64,000 nt of DNA, taken from Alicyclobacillaceae bacterium I2511 (GTDB taxonomy: Bacteria > Bacillota > Bacilli > Alicyclobacillales > Alicyclobacillaceae). Where the stretch lies: the NCBI GenBank assembly GCA_003584005.1, contig QXHL01000001.1, positions 81,911-145,910 of the forward strand, read 5' to 3'. Shown here piece after piece: positions 36,498-46,780 of this stretch. The notes under the pieces are model-generated. The model had not been told where the DNA came from and made no database searches. It saw only the letters and a list, made by a program, of their open reading frames with translations. The translations under genes were made by a program, and so were the position numbers. How positions within the stretch are numbered: the stretch's first letter is position 1; every line of letters starts with the position of its first letter.

Positions 36498-37503
36498 TGA
36501 TGTCCTCGCCTCCACCCCTGGCCACAATGATTTCGCCTGCTTCTTCCAAACGACGAATGACTCCTACAATGCGCTGCTGAGCATCTTCCACATCTCGTAA
36601 CCGGACAGGGCCCATAAACTCCATGTCTTCCTTAAATGTTTCCGCCATATGCTTGGACATATTTTCGAAAACGACTTGCTGCACCTGCTCGCTAGCCACC
36701 TTTAGGGCCAACTGGAGATCCGACGGTTCTACATCGCGAATAATTCGTTGCAAAGAACGGCCATCTAGAGAAACAATGTCCTCAAAGACAAACAAGTTTT
36801 TCTTTATATCATCCGCGAGTTCCGGGTCCTGTAACTCCAATTGCTCCAGAATCGCCTTTTCTGTACCCCTATCCACACCGTTTAAGATTTTCACCACAGC
36901 TTCCACACCTCCGTTTTGGGTGTGGTCCAAACTCCCCATTGCAGACAGTTTGGCTTCTAGAATTTGTTCCACCTCCATGACCACGTCGGGAGATGTGGGT
37001 GTCATTTGGGCAATTCGCCGGGCTACGTCTGCCTGTAGATCTCTCGGCAAGGCAGACAACACCAGGGCTGCCTGCGGAGCCTCCAAATAAGACAACACCA
37101 AAGCCATGGTTTGAGGATGCTCATCTTGCAAAAAGCTGAGAATTTGGTGCGGGTCCACCTTGCGGGCAAAGTCAAAGGGTCTTACCTGCAAACTCGCCGT
37201 CAGTTTGGCCAAAATGCCAGCTGCCCGTTGCACGCCCATCGCCTTTTCAAGTACCTCTCTGGCATAGTCAATCCCCCCCGTGGCGATGTACTCTTTGGCC
37301 AGAGCAATGTCTCTAAACTCTTTAATCACCGATTCCCGCTGGTCATTGTCGACTTTGCGCAGATTGGCGATTTCCATCGTCAATTGTTCAATTTCCTCTG
37401 GCGTCAAGTATTTATAAACCGTGGCGGCAATTTCCGGGCCAAGCGTGATGAGTAATACAGCCGCCTTCTGCCGTCCTTTCATTTCCGAGCGAAGTCTCAC
37501 CAT
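36490..37503 (-). CDS. fliG: flagellar motor switch protein FliG
   Basis: C-ring protein that contacts the stator and generates torque. 338 aa, the same length as in B. subtilis. N-terminal FliF-binding domain (GRQKAAVLLITLG), middle domain with the EHPQTMALVLSYL EHPQR-like motif, and C-terminal domain with LFVFEDIVSLDGRSLQRIIRDVEPSDLQLALK carrying the charged torque residues. ATG 37503 (or the adjacent GTG) follows AGAAGGGG. The frame is open 31 codons upstream without support. Confidence 0.97.
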   Translation of the reverse strand: MVRLRSEMKGRQKAAVLLITLGPEIAATVYKYLTPEEIEQLTMEIANLRKVDNDQRESVIKEFRDIALAKEYIATGGIDYAREVLEKAMGVQRAAGILAKLTASLQVRPFDFARKVDPHQILSFLQDEHPQTMALVLSYLEAPQAALVLSALPRDLQADVARRIAQMTPTSPDVVMEVEQILEAKLSAMGSLDHTQNGGVEAVVKILNGVDRGTEKAILEQLELQDPELADDIKKNLFVFEDIVSLDGRSLQRIIRDVEPSDLQLALKVASEQVQQVVFENMSKHMAETFKEDMEFMGPVRLRDVEDAQQRIVGVIRRLEEAGEIIVARGGGEDIIV

Positions 37504-37596
37504 AAACCCCTTCTCTTGACGGGTGAATACCGATGAAAATGTGCCAATCAATTGACACCAGTTTTCTTTTCCAAATCCACTTCCATTAGCGTGCAA

Positions 37597-39126
37597 TCAA
37601 TCCTGTGACAGCCAGGAACGTAATAAACTCGCAAACTCTTCCGGTCGATGTTGCGCCAATCGGCCCAGTTCTTCACGCATCTGAGTCTCCGGAGACACTG
37701 GAAACTCCTCTAGAGGGGGCAATGCTGTCACAGTCTCCATCCCCAGTCTCGCTGTGCGACGCTTACGGCGCCAATACACCCCCCCAACAGTCATCAACAA
37801 TACACCAGCCAACGCAGCCCAAAGCCATGCAGAAGAAAGTAATATTCCGGACTTCGTGGGGGTGTTTCCCGTACTAAAAGGAATTTTCACCACTGTAATA
37901 TTATTGTTCGCACCAGTCCCTGTTTTCAGGCCTACCGCATTCGCCACAAACGATTGAATCTGGCTTACCATACTGGCAGACAAGTTGGGGTCCATAGCGT
38001 TTAAAAATACGCCCACAGTGACCCCTTGAATCTGCATCGGGTCACTGATTGTTTGTGTATTTGTCCAACTGTTGTCATAAGTAGTGTTTGCTTGGCTCTG
38101 TGAACTGGTAGTGCTACCCCCACCCCCGACGGTACCTCCATACGTAGGTAAATTCGGATTGGTTCCGCTTTGTCCCGGTATTCCACCAGGTGCAGATCCA
38201 GTGGAATTTGAACTACTGCGTGTCACCGAGCTACTGCTTGGCAAACCTGTGGATTGACCAGCGGCAGGTTGCACCACGTGTGAATTAGATTGCACCCGAT
38301 TGAACGTTACATTGGCATGGACCATCACTACAGCATTGCCGGGACCCACAATTCGCGTCAGCCCTTGGGTCAATTGGCTGTTTAAATTTTGCTCCAGTTG
38401 TTGCTTTACGGACAGTTCATTGGCGGCGGCACCCTGCAAAGAGGCACTGTTTGCCGAACTCGATAAATCCACTCCGTTTTGGTCAATGACCGTAACGCTT
38501 TGTAACGACAATCCTGTGACCGAATGTGCCACAAGTTGCTGAATACCAGCCACTTGTGCGGCCGACAATACAACTCCGGAACCCAACTGTACAAACACGG
38601 AGGCTTTTGCCGTATCCGTAGGCTGTGAAACAAATAGTTGCTGTGTGGGCATGACAATATGCACTTGTGCGCTCTCAATACCGTTGATACTTTGAATCGT
38701 CTCATTCAGGCTTTGTTGCAAGGCATCCAATACCTGAATGTTAAACTGGTCCTGGGTCATTCCCATGGAGTTAGATACGGAACTATAACCTATATATCCG
38801 GATGTAGGAAGGCCAGCCATTGCCAATTGCACCCTCGCGGTATCCGCTTGGGATGCGGGCACCTCAATCGAAGAACCCGTCATGCGACTGGGGATTTTTA
38901 GAGTCTGTAATTGGGTTTCAACTTGCCCCATAGACTTGTCGTCTAGCCCGGTGAATACAGTGACATAGTGTGGCCGCAAGAACATCCACAAGATGACGAT
39001 AACACAGGCCACACCTGCTCCCACCACAATCCCCAGGTTGCGTCTTTGTACCGATGTCAATTTACCAGTCAGACGCTGCGACCAGCCCTGTGTCCGACTG
39101 CGCAGGTCTTGCCAATTTACATTCAA
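37597..39126 (-). CDS. fliF: flagellar MS-ring protein FliF
   Basis: Forms the MS ring in the cytoplasmic membrane. 509 aa. First membrane helix at about 31-50, ring-building domains with GLPTSGYIGYSSVSNSMGMTQDQFNIQVLDALQQSLNETIQSINGIESAQVHIVMP, a Ser/Gly-rich linker (about 285-345), second membrane helix (about 430-450) and a C-terminal FliG-binding tail (EEFASLLRSWLSQD). ATG 39126 with AAGGTGATGGGG before. fliG starts 93 nt after its stop. Confidence 0.97.
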   Translation of the reverse strand: MNVNWQDLRSRTQGWSQRLTGKLTSVQRRNLGIVVGAGVACVIVILWMFLRPHYVTVFTGLDDKSMGQVETQLQTLKIPSRMTGSSIEVPASQADTARVQLAMAGLPTSGYIGYSSVSNSMGMTQDQFNIQVLDALQQSLNETIQSINGIESAQVHIVMPTQQLFVSQPTDTAKASVFVQLGSGVVLSAAQVAGIQQLVAHSVTGLSLQSVTVIDQNGVDLSSSANSASLQGAAANELSVKQQLEQNLNSQLTQGLTRIVGPGNAVVMVHANVTFNRVQSNSHVVQPAAGQSTGLPSSSSVTRSSSNSTGSAPGGIPGQSGTNPNLPTYGGTVGGGGSTTSSQSQANTTYDNSWTNTQTISDPMQIQGVTVGVFLNAMDPNLSASMVSQIQSFVANAVGLKTGTGANNNITVVKIPFSTGNTPTKSGILLSSAWLWAALAGVLLMTVGGVYWRRKRRTARLGMETVTALPPLEEFPVSPETQMREELGRLAQHRPEEFASLLRSWLSQD

Positions 39127-39182
39127 TCCCCATCACCTTGATTACCCGTCATGCCTACGCCGTTCAGCTGATAAGTATTTAG

Positions 39183-39482
39183 TTACATTTGCATATTCAT
39201 TACGGTTTGATATGCACTCACCACCCGGTCACGCACCTGAACCGTCAGATCCAGAGCTAAGGACGCCTGTTGCTCCGCTACCATCAGTTGGTCCACTGAT
39301 ACTGGCCCTCCGGCGGCATATTCGGCGGCCATGCCATCCGCCTGACTGGAAGCCTGATTAACCTCAGTAAGGGCTTTGGACAACAATTGGCCAAAACCAG
39401 ATCCCACTGAATTTGGGGAGGCTACCGTTGCCCCATTGGTTAGCCCCGCTGTGGATATGGGCAACACATTAATAAAGCTCAT
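39183..39482 (-). CDS. fliE: flagellar MS ring-rod junction protein FliE
   Basis: Adaptor between the MS ring and the proximal rod, and the first exported substrate. 99 aa. FGQLLSKALTEVNQASSQADGMAAEYAAG and VDQLMVAEQQASLALDLTVQVRDRVVSAYQTVMNMQM are the family signature. ATG 39482 follows AGAGGGTGG. It lies 12 nt after flgC. Its rod partner FlgC is present but FlgB is not. Confidence 0.96.
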   Translation of the reverse strand: MSFINVLPISTAGLTNGATVASPNSVGSGFGQLLSKALTEVNQASSQADGMAAEYAAGGPVSVDQLMVAEQQASLALDLTVQVRDRVVSAYQTVMNMQM

Positions 39483-39494
39483 TCAACCACCCTC

Positions 39495-39962
39495 TTATTT
39501 ACCGAGATTCAATGCTGCCATGTACATTTGCTTTGCCGCATCAAAAGCTGTCACATTTGCCTGGTAAGCCTGTGTGGCCGTAGCCATGTCTACCAGTTCA
39601 GTCGTCACATTGACATTGGACTCTTGAACATAACCATTTACAGCATCCGGACTCCCTGGGTCATAACGGAGCGGAAAAGGACTTGGGTCTGCAACCACAG
39701 ACGCGACTTGAACTCCGCCAAACCCATTGAGACTTGTGGGGATCCCACTTGCAACGGGCCACCCTGCCTGCTGGAGAGACAAATCAAACGGGGAAGACGT
39801 GGCCATGGGTGTAAATACCACCATTTCACGACGGTAGGGCCCCCCCTGAGGGGTGCGGGTCGTCTGTGCGTTGGCAATGTTGTTTGCAATCACATCCATG
39901 TTCAAGCGTTCTGCCGTTAACCCGCTTGCACTCGTACCCATACTAGCCCAGCCTGTTAACAT
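39495..39962 (-). CDS. flgC: flagellar proximal rod protein FlgC
   Basis: Rod protein, 155 aa. N-terminal motif GTSASGLTAERLNMDVIANNIANAQTTRTPQGGPYRREMVVF and C-terminal VNVTTELVDMATATQAYQANVTAFDAAKQMYMAALNLGK are full-length and canonical. ATG 39962 has AAGGGGGGAT upstream; the frame is open for 16 codons more. It is the first gene of the flagellar block here: flgB, which normally precedes it, does not fit in the 233 nt up to hslU, and no FlgB-like residues were found there. Confidence 0.97.
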   Translation of the reverse strand: MLTGWASMGTSASGLTAERLNMDVIANNIANAQTTRTPQGGPYRREMVVFTPMATSSPFDLSLQQAGWPVASGIPTSLNGFGGVQVASVVADPSPFPLRYDPGSPDAVNGYVQESNVNVTTELVDMATATQAYQANVTAFDAAKQMYMAALNLGK

Positions 39963-40195
39963 TGCCCATCCCCCCTTTTGAATGGCCGCTTGCAGGGATT
40001 GCAAACGCACCTATTAATCCTGTTCAACAATCTGTAAATAATAGCTGAACCCTTAACAACGATAGAGTTTCGTCAGGAGCTCGCAAATTCCTGCAAAGTC
40101 CGACACGATTCCTTAATGAAAAAAATAATAGCGCCCGCGGTAGCGAACGCCAAGTACCGAGCTTCAATCGCTTTGAATGAAACCATCCCGTTTTG

Positions 40196-41581
40196 TTAAA
40201 GAATGAACTGGCTCAAGTCTCGATTCACAACAATTCCCTGCAGTTTTTCCTCCACGTACTGGGGGGTGATGACTACTTCCTCCAGGGTCACTTCAGGGGC
40301 TTCAAAAGACAAGTCTTCCAACATTTTTTCCATTAAAGTGTGTAGTCGTCTGGCCCCAATGTCCTCCGTTTCCTGGTTGACCTTTGCCGCCATCATTGCA
40401 AGCGTGTGAATCGCCTCATCTGTAAATCGTACGTGTATTCCTTCTGTCTCCAGCAGTGCGGTATACTGTTTAAGCAAAGAATGTTGAGTTTCCTTAAGAA
40501 TTTGCTCGAAGTCCGCTGCAGTTAAACTGTCTAGTTCTACCCGAATGGGAAAACGGCCTTGCAGTTCCGGAATTAAATCAGCGGGTTTACTAATGTGAAA
40601 GGCACCTGCGCCAATGAAAAGAATGTGATCCGTTTTCACAGGTCCATGCTTTGTCACCACCGTAGATCCCTCCACAATTGGCAAAATATCTCTCTGGACC
40701 CCCTCTCGAGAAACATCCGGGCCCCGTTGTTCCCGACCCGCGATTTTATCCATTTCATCAATAAATACAATTCCTTGATTTTCCGTTCGATGGATGGCTT
40801 CAGCAGTAACCGCCTCCATTTCAATCAGTTTCTGTGCCTCTTCTTGGCTGAGTATGGGGCGCGCCTCGCGTACAGTCATGCGGCGGCTGCGCGTCTGTTT
40901 CGGTAAAAGATTGCCTAGAGCCTCTTGCAGGTTTCCCAATCCCTCGGCCCCCACACCTGGCATAAAATTTAACATGGAAGCGCTTTGCTCCTCAACATCC
41001 ACCTCCACCTGTCGGTCCTCTAACTCTCCCATTGCCAGCTGATGCGCAATCCGCCGACGTTCGGTTTTTAGTGCTTCTGAAACCGTGGCTTCTTTGTTCC
41101 CCGAATTCATTCCACCCAACAACATTTCAAACGGATTTTTCACATTCCGATGCCCATTGGGATCAGGGACAAGGGCCTCTACAATGCGCTGTTCCGCCAT
41201 CCGTTCCGCCTGATCCTTGACTTTTTCTGCATATTCCGCTTTGACCATACGGATTGCAGTTTCCATTAAATCTCGAATCATAGATTCAACATCACGACCC
41301 ACGTAACCAACCTCAGTAAATTTGGTCGCTTCCACCTTGATGAAGGGTGCCCCAGCAAGTTTGCTCAGCCGCCGAGCTATTTCTGTTTTACCCACACCTG
41401 TCGGTCCAATCATTAAGATGTTTTTCGGCATGACTTCTTCCTGCAACTCCGCAGGTAACTTCGCGCGTCGAGTACGGTTGCGCAAAGCTACTGCAACCGC
41501 TCGCTTGGCATTACGTTGACCGACGATGAACCGATCTAATTCAGTCACGATTTGCCTAGGCGTTAATTCTTGTGCAGTCAA
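40196..41581 (-). CDS. hslU: ATP-dependent protease ATPase subunit HslU (ClpY)
   Basis: AAA+ unfoldase feeding HslV. 461 aa. Walker [25 protein letters not shown], the [14 protein letters not shown] pore-loop region, the intermediate I domain (about 110-235), Walker [13 protein letters not shown] and sensor [12 protein letters not shown], and the C-terminal [27 protein letters not shown] 41581 with GGAGAGAGGG before gives [15 protein letters not shown], the family start; the open frame upstream runs through hslV and is spurious. codY and flgB, which follow in B. subtilis, are absent. Confidence 0.97.
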   Translation of the reverse strand: MTAQELTPRQIVTELDRFIVGQRNAKRAVAVALRNRTRRAKLPAELQEEVMPKNILMIGPTGVGKTEIARRLSKLAGAPFIKVEATKFTEVGYVGRDVESMIRDLMETAIRMVKAEYAEKVKDQAERMAEQRIVEALVPDPNGHRNVKNPFEMLLGGMNSGNKEATVSEALKTERRRIAHQLAMGELEDRQVEVDVEEQSASMLNFMPGVGAEGLGNLQEALGNLLPKQTRSRRMTVREARPILSQEEAQKLIEMEAVTAEAIHRTENQGIVFIDEMDKIAGREQRGPDVSREGVQRDILPIVEGSTVVTKHGPVKTDHILFIGAGAFHISKPADLIPELQGRFPIRVELDSLTAADFEQILKETQHSLLKQYTALLETEGIHVRFTDEAIHTLAMMAAKVNQETEDIGARRLHTLMEKMLEDLSFEAPEVTLEEVVITPQYVEEKLQGIVVNRDLSQFIL

Positions 41582-41615
41582 TTGTATACCCTCTCTCCGG
41601 CTATCGCCGACACTT

Positions 41616-42155
41616 TTACAATTCTTCAACAATGATGTGGTCATTGGTAAACACGCAAATTTCTGATGCAATTTGTAGTGCTTGCCCAGCAATTTCAGCA
41701 ACTGGCAGCTCTGTGTTACGCAACAACGCGCGACCCGCTGCAAGGGCGTAGGCACCCCCTGAACCAATCGCACAAACACCGTCATCCGGTTCAATAACCT
41801 CCCCACCGCCAGAAACAATAAACAGGTGATTGGGGTCCATGACTAGAAGCATCGCTTCTAATTTTTGAAGTATTTTATCTGATCTCCACTCCTTGGCTAA
41901 TTCAACCGCAGATCGTTGTAAATTCCCATGAAATTGTTCTAATTTTGCTTCAAATTTTTCGTATAGGGTAAAGGCATCGGCAACCGATCCGGCGAAACCC
42001 GCCACAACTTCACCCCGATACAATCGGCGTACCTTACGGGCACCCTGTTTCATAATTACACTATTGCCTAAGGTAACTTGACCATCACCGGCCATAGCTC
42101 CTTTTCCCTCTTTCAAAACCGCAAATATGGTGGTTGCATGCAAGGAATCAAGCAT
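41616..42155 (-). CDS. hslV: ATP-dependent protease proteolytic subunit HslV (ClpQ)
   Basis: Proteasome-related peptidase. 179 aa. [24 protein letters not shown] and [15 protein letters not shown] are typical. In most bacteria the catalytic Thr is residue 2; here MLDSLHA precedes the ATTIFAV segment, as in Bacillus ClpQ, where a longer N terminus is kept. ATG 42155 is 3 nt after xerC ends, with GAAGGGAAG before it. The in-frame TTG (Leu5) is an alternative. Confidence 0.95.
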   Translation of the reverse strand: MLDSLHATTIFAVLKEGKGAMAGDGQVTLGNSVIMKQGARKVRRLYRGEVVAGFAGSVADAFTLYEKFEAKLEQFHGNLQRSAVELAKEWRSDKILQKLEAMLLVMDPNHLFIVSGGGEVIEPDDGVCAIGSGGAYALAAGRALLRNTELPVAEIAGQALQIASEICVFTNDHIIVEEL

Positions 42156-42158
42156 TCG

Positions 42159-43112
42159 TCAATTCTTCCCTTCTTCAGGGGTATGGGGGGTTCCCAGATC
42201 TGTAGCCCGCGGATGACTGCGCATATATACGCGGGTTAATCGGTCCTTTGAGGTATGCGTGTAAATTTGAGTAGATGATAGGCTGGTGTGACCCAGCAAT
42301 TCCTGAACAACTCGCAAATCAGCGCCCCCATCCAGCAAATGTGTGGCAAAGCTGTGCCTCAGCCCATGCGGCCCAATGTGGCTTAGCCCAGGAACCTGCG
42401 CGATGTACTTGTCAAGTAGCCGCCGCACGCTTCGGTCTGTCAAACGTCCCTGGCGACGGTTGAGAAATAGCGGTTCAGCTGTGTCTGGCCAAGTACCCCC
42501 CGCACGCAACCGCAAGTACTGCCGTAAAACCGACACCGCCTGACTTCCAATCAGTACATACCGTTCCTTGGCGCCCTTACCAAAGACCAATGCCACGCCT
42601 TCCTCTAAATCTACGTCACCCACGTTCAATTGAACACACTCCGCTACACGCACCCCGGTTGCGTAAAGAAACTCAAATATCGCTCGGTCTCGCAAAGACC
42701 ACAGATCTTGTCCAACAATGTTGTCTAACAGCGCCTTCATTTCTTCTTGAAAATAAAACGCAGGGATTCTTTTATCGAGCTTCGGCAGTTCAAGAAACCG
42801 AGCTGGGTTCTTATCTTGTAACACATCTTGCTTAAGCAGAAAATCGAAAAAGACCCGATAACAAGAAAGTCTTCTGGCCAAAGTCGACTTTGCCTGCCCT
42901 TGGCGTCGTTGTGACGCCAGATACCGGCGCAAGTGAACGGTTTGCACCTCCTGCGAATAAACGACACCTTGGCCATGCAGATACTCCAACAACCCCCTCA
43001 GATCCTTGCCGTAAGCAACTAGAGTATGGGTCGCTGCACGCCCCTGCGCCTGTCGAAAAAGCAAAAATTTATCAACCCAAACCGTCAGTGGAACTTTCTC
43101 CTGCCCGTCCAT
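42159..43112 (-). CDS. xerC: tyrosine recombinase XerC
   Basis: Resolves chromosome dimers at dif. 317 aa. N-terminal SAM-like DNA-binding domain (about 10-95) and catalytic domain with Arg in YATGVRVAECVQL, Lys in FGKGAKERYV, HGLRHSFATHLLDGGADLRVVQELLGH and the nucleophile Tyr in STQIYTHTS. All catalytic residues are present. ATG 43112 overlaps the trmFO stop as TAATG; an in-frame ATG nine codons earlier is an alternative. Fixed neighbour of hslVU in Bacilli. Confidence 0.95.
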   Translation of the reverse strand: MDGQEKVPLTVWVDKFLLFRQAQGRAATHTLVAYGKDLRGLLEYLHGQGVVYSQEVQTVHLRRYLASQRRQGQAKSTLARRLSCYRVFFDFLLKQDVLQDKNPARFLELPKLDKRIPAFYFQEEMKALLDNIVGQDLWSLRDRAIFEFLYATGVRVAECVQLNVGDVDLEEGVALVFGKGAKERYVLIGSQAVSVLRQYLRLRAGGTWPDTAEPLFLNRRQGRLTDRSVRRLLDKYIAQVPGLSHIGPHGLRHSFATHLLDGGADLRVVQELLGHTSLSSTQIYTHTSKDRLTRVYMRSHPRATDLGTPHTPEEGKN

Positions 43113-44434
43113 TAACGAGCCAACTCCGTCTTCATCCATTGACTCAAATCGGCCAATGCGCGCTGTGCATAAAACTGATGTCGGAGATGCTTATTCGAAA
43201 CTTGTTCTTGTAGGGGAGGAAATAACCCAAAGGTCGCATTCATAGGCTGAAAGTTATCCTCGGCTGCATGTGTAACATAATGAGCCAAACTGCCAATGGC
43301 TGTGCTCTGCGGCAATTGCAGTGGCGGCCGTCCCTTTATCCAGTGAGCCGCATTCATGCCTGCAACCAAACCGGAAGCTGTAGACTCCATATACCCCTCC
43401 ACGCCAGTCATTTGACCAGCAAACAGCAATCCCGGACGCTTACGGGTTTGATAAGTGGGTAACAACAGGTGTGGGCTGTTCACGTAGGTATTGCGGTGCA
43501 TCACTCCAAAACGTACAAATTCCGCATTTTCCAATCCTGGGATCATGCGGAATACTCTAGTTTGTTCGCCCCATTTGAGGTGAGTTTGAAACCCAACCAA
43601 ATTGTACAAAGTGGCGCGGGCATTGTCTTGACGCAGTTGCACCACCGCGTAAGGACGCTGTCCTGAGTTCGGATTCGTCAGCCCCACTGGTTTGAGCGGG
43701 CCAAAGCGGAGCGTGTCCACCCCTCTTGCTGCCATCACTTCCACTGGCATGCACCCCTCAAAATACCTCTCTTGCTCAAAATTGTGAATCTGTACCGTCT
43801 CTGCTTCCATTAAAGCTCCATAAAAAGCTGCGTATTGTGCCTCGTCCATGGGACAATTGAGATAGGCCTCTGAATCCTCCCCCTTGCCATAACGGGATGC
43901 CCTAAATATCTTATTCTCGTCAATCGACTCGTAGGTCACAATAGGGGCTGCTGCGTCGTAAAAGTACAAATACTTTTGTCCGATGAACTGCTCAATCGAG
44001 GTGGCCATCGCTGCAGAAGTCAGGGGTCCGGTAGCAACAACCACACAACCTTCGTTCGGAATTTCTGTAATTTCTTCGCGAATAACGTCCACCATCGGGT
44101 GTTTGGACAAAATCTGTGTCACCTCATTGGAAAAAGACTCACGGTCCACCGCTAAGGCTCCACCAGCGGGCACCGTATGCAAGTCCGCACAGCGGATGAT
44201 GAGAGAATCCAACCGCCGCATTTCTTCCTTAAGGACTCCCACAGCATTAGTTAATCCAGCGGCTCGAAAAGAATTTGTACACACCAGTTCAGCAAATTTT
44301 TCTGTGTGATGGGCAGGAGAAAAACGCTTTGGTCGCATTTCATACAAACGAACTCTGACACCCTGTTGAGCAATTTGCCAAGCAGCCTCCGAACCGGCCA
44401 ATCCAGCACCAATCACTGTGACCACAGGCGTCAT
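43112..44434 (-). CDS. trmFO: folate-dependent tRNA (uracil-54-C5) methyltransferase TrmFO
   Basis: FAD enzyme making m5U54 in tRNA from methylene-THF. 440 aa. FAD motif [16 protein letters not shown] at residues 7-22, [35 protein letters not shown], and [24 protein letters not shown] with the GCMP active-site segment, then [25 protein letters not shown]. The ATG overlaps the topA stop by 4 nt. The topA-trmFO-xerC-hslVU chain is tight and probably one transcript. Confidence 0.97.
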   Translation of the reverse strand: MTPVVTVIGAGLAGSEAAWQIAQQGVRVRLYEMRPKRFSPAHHTEKFAELVCTNSFRAAGLTNAVGVLKEEMRRLDSLIIRCADLHTVPAGGALAVDRESFSNEVTQILSKHPMVDVIREEITEIPNEGCVVVATGPLTSAAMATSIEQFIGQKYLYFYDAAAPIVTYESIDENKIFRASRYGKGEDSEAYLNCPMDEAQYAAFYGALMEAETVQIHNFEQERYFEGCMPVEVMAARGVDTLRFGPLKPVGLTNPNSGQRPYAVVQLRQDNARATLYNLVGFQTHLKWGEQTRVFRMIPGLENAEFVRFGVMHRNTYVNSPHLLLPTYQTRKRPGLLFAGQMTGVEGYMESTASGLVAGMNAAHWIKGRPPLQLPQSTAIGSLAHYVTHAAEDNFQPMNATFGLFPPLQEQVSNKHLRHQFYAQRALADLSQWMKTELAR

Positions 44435-46524
44435 GTGAGAGCGCCACCCGTCAATACGGTTGCATGAGCCTTTTCATTGCTACACACAACTTCAATCTTT
44501 CCCTTAACCTTTTTCTCCACCATGGGATGTTGGCATATCGGGCACATCGCCCCAGTAGGCCGATTCCACAATACGTAATCACATTCAGGATAACCGCTAC
44601 ACCCATAAAATGTCTTGCGCTTGCCCTTACGTTCTACCAACGGCTTGTTACAAATGGGGCAATTCACACCCACTTCTTTAACAATTGGTTTGGTGTTGCG
44701 ACACTCCGGAAACCCCGGACAAGCCAAAAATTTCCCGTAACGTCCATGTTTATAAACCATCATACGACCACACTTTTCACATTGAACGTCAGAAACCTCT
44801 TCTTTAATTTGAACATGCTCTAAAGTAGATTCTGCCTTCAACAAGTCCTGTTCTAAACTGTCGTAAAATGCAGTTAAAATTTTTTCTCCGTCGGCCTCAC
44901 CATCCTCCACCTTGTCTAATTGCTCTTCTAGGTGTGCAGTGAAATCCACATCAATAACCTGGTGAAAATTAGAAACTAATAAACCCACAACAATGTCCCC
45001 GAGTTCGGTTGGAACAAACCGCCGTTGGGAAAGAACCACGTAACCCCGTTTTAAAATGGTCTCAATGGTAGGGGCATAAGTACTGGGCCTACCAATCCCC
45101 AATTCCTCCATAGATTTCACCAAACTGGATTCCGAATACCGAGGCGGAGGTTGCGTAAAATGCTGTTCAGAAAACAGCCCCAAGTTTTGCAGTGCCTCCC
45201 CTTCTTCTAAAGGAGGTAGCAATCGATTTTCTTCGTCCACATCAACAGCATCGTCTTGCCCTTCCGTGTAGACCGCAGTATAGCCCAAAAACTTCATGAC
45301 TGAACCGGTGGCACGGAACCACGCTTCTTGACACGACAAATCCACCACTGTGGTGTCCAACGCTGCTGGCATCATTTGGCTGGCCACAAACCGTTCCCAA
45401 ATTAATTTATATAGTCGATACTGGTCTTTTGACAAAAACGGTTTCAAATCCTCTGGGGTTCGCAGTACAGAGGTTGGACGAATCGCCTCGTGCGCATCCT
45501 GAGCATTTCCTTTGCTGGTATACTGTTTGGGATGATCCGGCAGAAATGATTGCCCAAATTTTTGGGCAATCATTTCCCGCACTTCTTGCTGCGCTGAGTC
45601 GGCCACCCGCACCGAGTCGGTACGCATGTAGGTGATGAGACCCACGCTGCCCTCCCCTCCTACTTCTAATCCTTCATATAGTTGCTGGGCTACGGCCATG
45701 GTACGATACGCCCGAAAAGTTAATTTTCGGGCTGCTTCTTGTTGCATAGAGCTGGTGATGAATGGAGGACTAGGATTCCGATGACGTTCACTGCGCTTTA
45801 TACGCTCAATCATAAAGGAGGTATCCCCGCCCACACGCGTCAGTAACTCTGTAACAGCCATTTGATTGAGAAGCGGAGTTTTTTTATCATCGTAACCATA
45901 GAAGCGAGCTTTTAATTTCCCCCGTGTTGCACTGAGCGAGGCATCTACGGTCCAGTATTCCTCTGCCTGAAAGGCGCGGATTTCTCGTTCTCGGTCTACC
46001 ACCAGCCGTACCGCAACAGACTGTACTCGGCCCGCAGAAAGACCCTTTTTTACTTTTTTCCACAGCAATGGGCTCAGTCTATAACCCACCAATCGGTCCA
46101 AAATTCGGCGCGTCTGTTGGGCTCGGATAAGGTCAAAGTTAAGCGGCCGCGGTTGCTCAAATGCTGCTTTCACTGCATCCTTTGTGATTTCATGAAAAAC
46201 TACCCTGCACGCCTGATTAGGGTCGACGTCCAATAGCGTGGACAAGTGCCAAGCGATGGCCTCCCCTTCTCTATCCGGGTCAGCTGCAAGAAATACCTTT
46301 TTTGCTTTTTTACTGGCATCACGCAGTGACTTGATAACTTCTCCCTTACCACGAATCGTAATATAGTGAGGCGCAAACCCATGCTCCACGTCCACACCCA
46401 TCTGACTCTTAGGTAAGTCGCGCACATGACCCATGGATGCTTTCACCGAATATCGTTTACCGAGATATTTGCCAATGGTCTTCGCCTTTGCAGGCGATTC
46501 AACAATCACCAGGTAGTCCGCCAA
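44431..46524 (-). CDS. topA: DNA topoisomerase I
   Basis: Type IA topoisomerase that relaxes negative supercoils. 697 aa. N-terminal TOPRIM ([34 protein letters not shown]), active-site Tyr in [12 protein letters not shown] near 305, and a C-terminal run of three zinc ribbons (CEKC...CPGFPEC, CPIC...CSGYPEC, CPIC...CSN), the last with a degenerate final pair. TTG start at 46524 with GGGGGATAAGGA. The 256 nt between it and dprA hold no gene that I can support. Confidence 0.97.
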   Translation of the reverse strand: MADYLVIVESPAKAKTIGKYLGKRYSVKASMGHVRDLPKSQMGVDVEHGFAPHYITIRGKGEVIKSLRDASKKAKKVFLAADPDREGEAIAWHLSTLLDVDPNQACRVVFHEITKDAVKAAFEQPRPLNFDLIRAQQTRRILDRLVGYRLSPLLWKKVKKGLSAGRVQSVAVRLVVDREREIRAFQAEEYWTVDASLSATRGKLKARFYGYDDKKTPLLNQMAVTELLTRVGGDTSFMIERIKRSERHRNPSPPFITSSMQQEAARKLTFRAYRTMAVAQQLYEGLEVGGEGSVGLITYMRTDSVRVADSAQQEVREMIAQKFGQSFLPDHPKQYTSKGNAQDAHEAIRPTSVLRTPEDLKPFLSKDQYRLYKLIWERFVASQMMPAALDTTVVDLSCQEAWFRATGSVMKFLGYTAVYTEGQDDAVDVDEENRLLPPLEEGEALQNLGLFSEQHFTQPPPRYSESSLVKSMEELGIGRPSTYAPTIETILKRGYVVLSQRRFVPTELGDIVVGLLVSNFHQVIDVDFTAHLEEQLDKVEDGEADGEKILTAFYDSLEQDLLKAESTLEHVQIKEEVSDVQCEKCGRMMVYKHGRYGKFLACPGFPECRNTKPIVKEVGVNCPICNKPLVERKGKRKTFYGCSGYPECDYVLWNRPTGAMCPICQHPMVEKKVKGKIEVVCSNEKAHATVLTGGALT

Positions 46525-46780
46525 TCCTTATCCCCCTTAGGCTCCCCCAATATCCGCCCCAACAAGCAGGACGTCTGGAAAAGCCCGAAAACCGTTGCAA
46601 GCGTGGCATCCCCCACGACACATGGGCTGCAGTGAATTTAACCAACAACGTATTCAAATTATAATCCTAGTGTGCTACCCATATTATCACCCGTAACTTT
46701 TCCTTTGCAAACCAATTGGCACTCGTGGCATTGTTTAATTTCTTGTTTTCAGCTGTAATCCTTCATCCAGCTTGAATGTT

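Noticed and set aside
40073..40186. 37-codon minus-strand ORF between hslU and flgC, considered as a flgB or codY remnant
   Set aside because: No good ribosome site, no similarity to FlgB or CodY termini; a hydrophobic stretch alone is not enough.
46525..46780. Gap between topA and dprA searched for a small gene
   Set aside because: Only short frames without ribosome sites; no terminator with a T-run seen.
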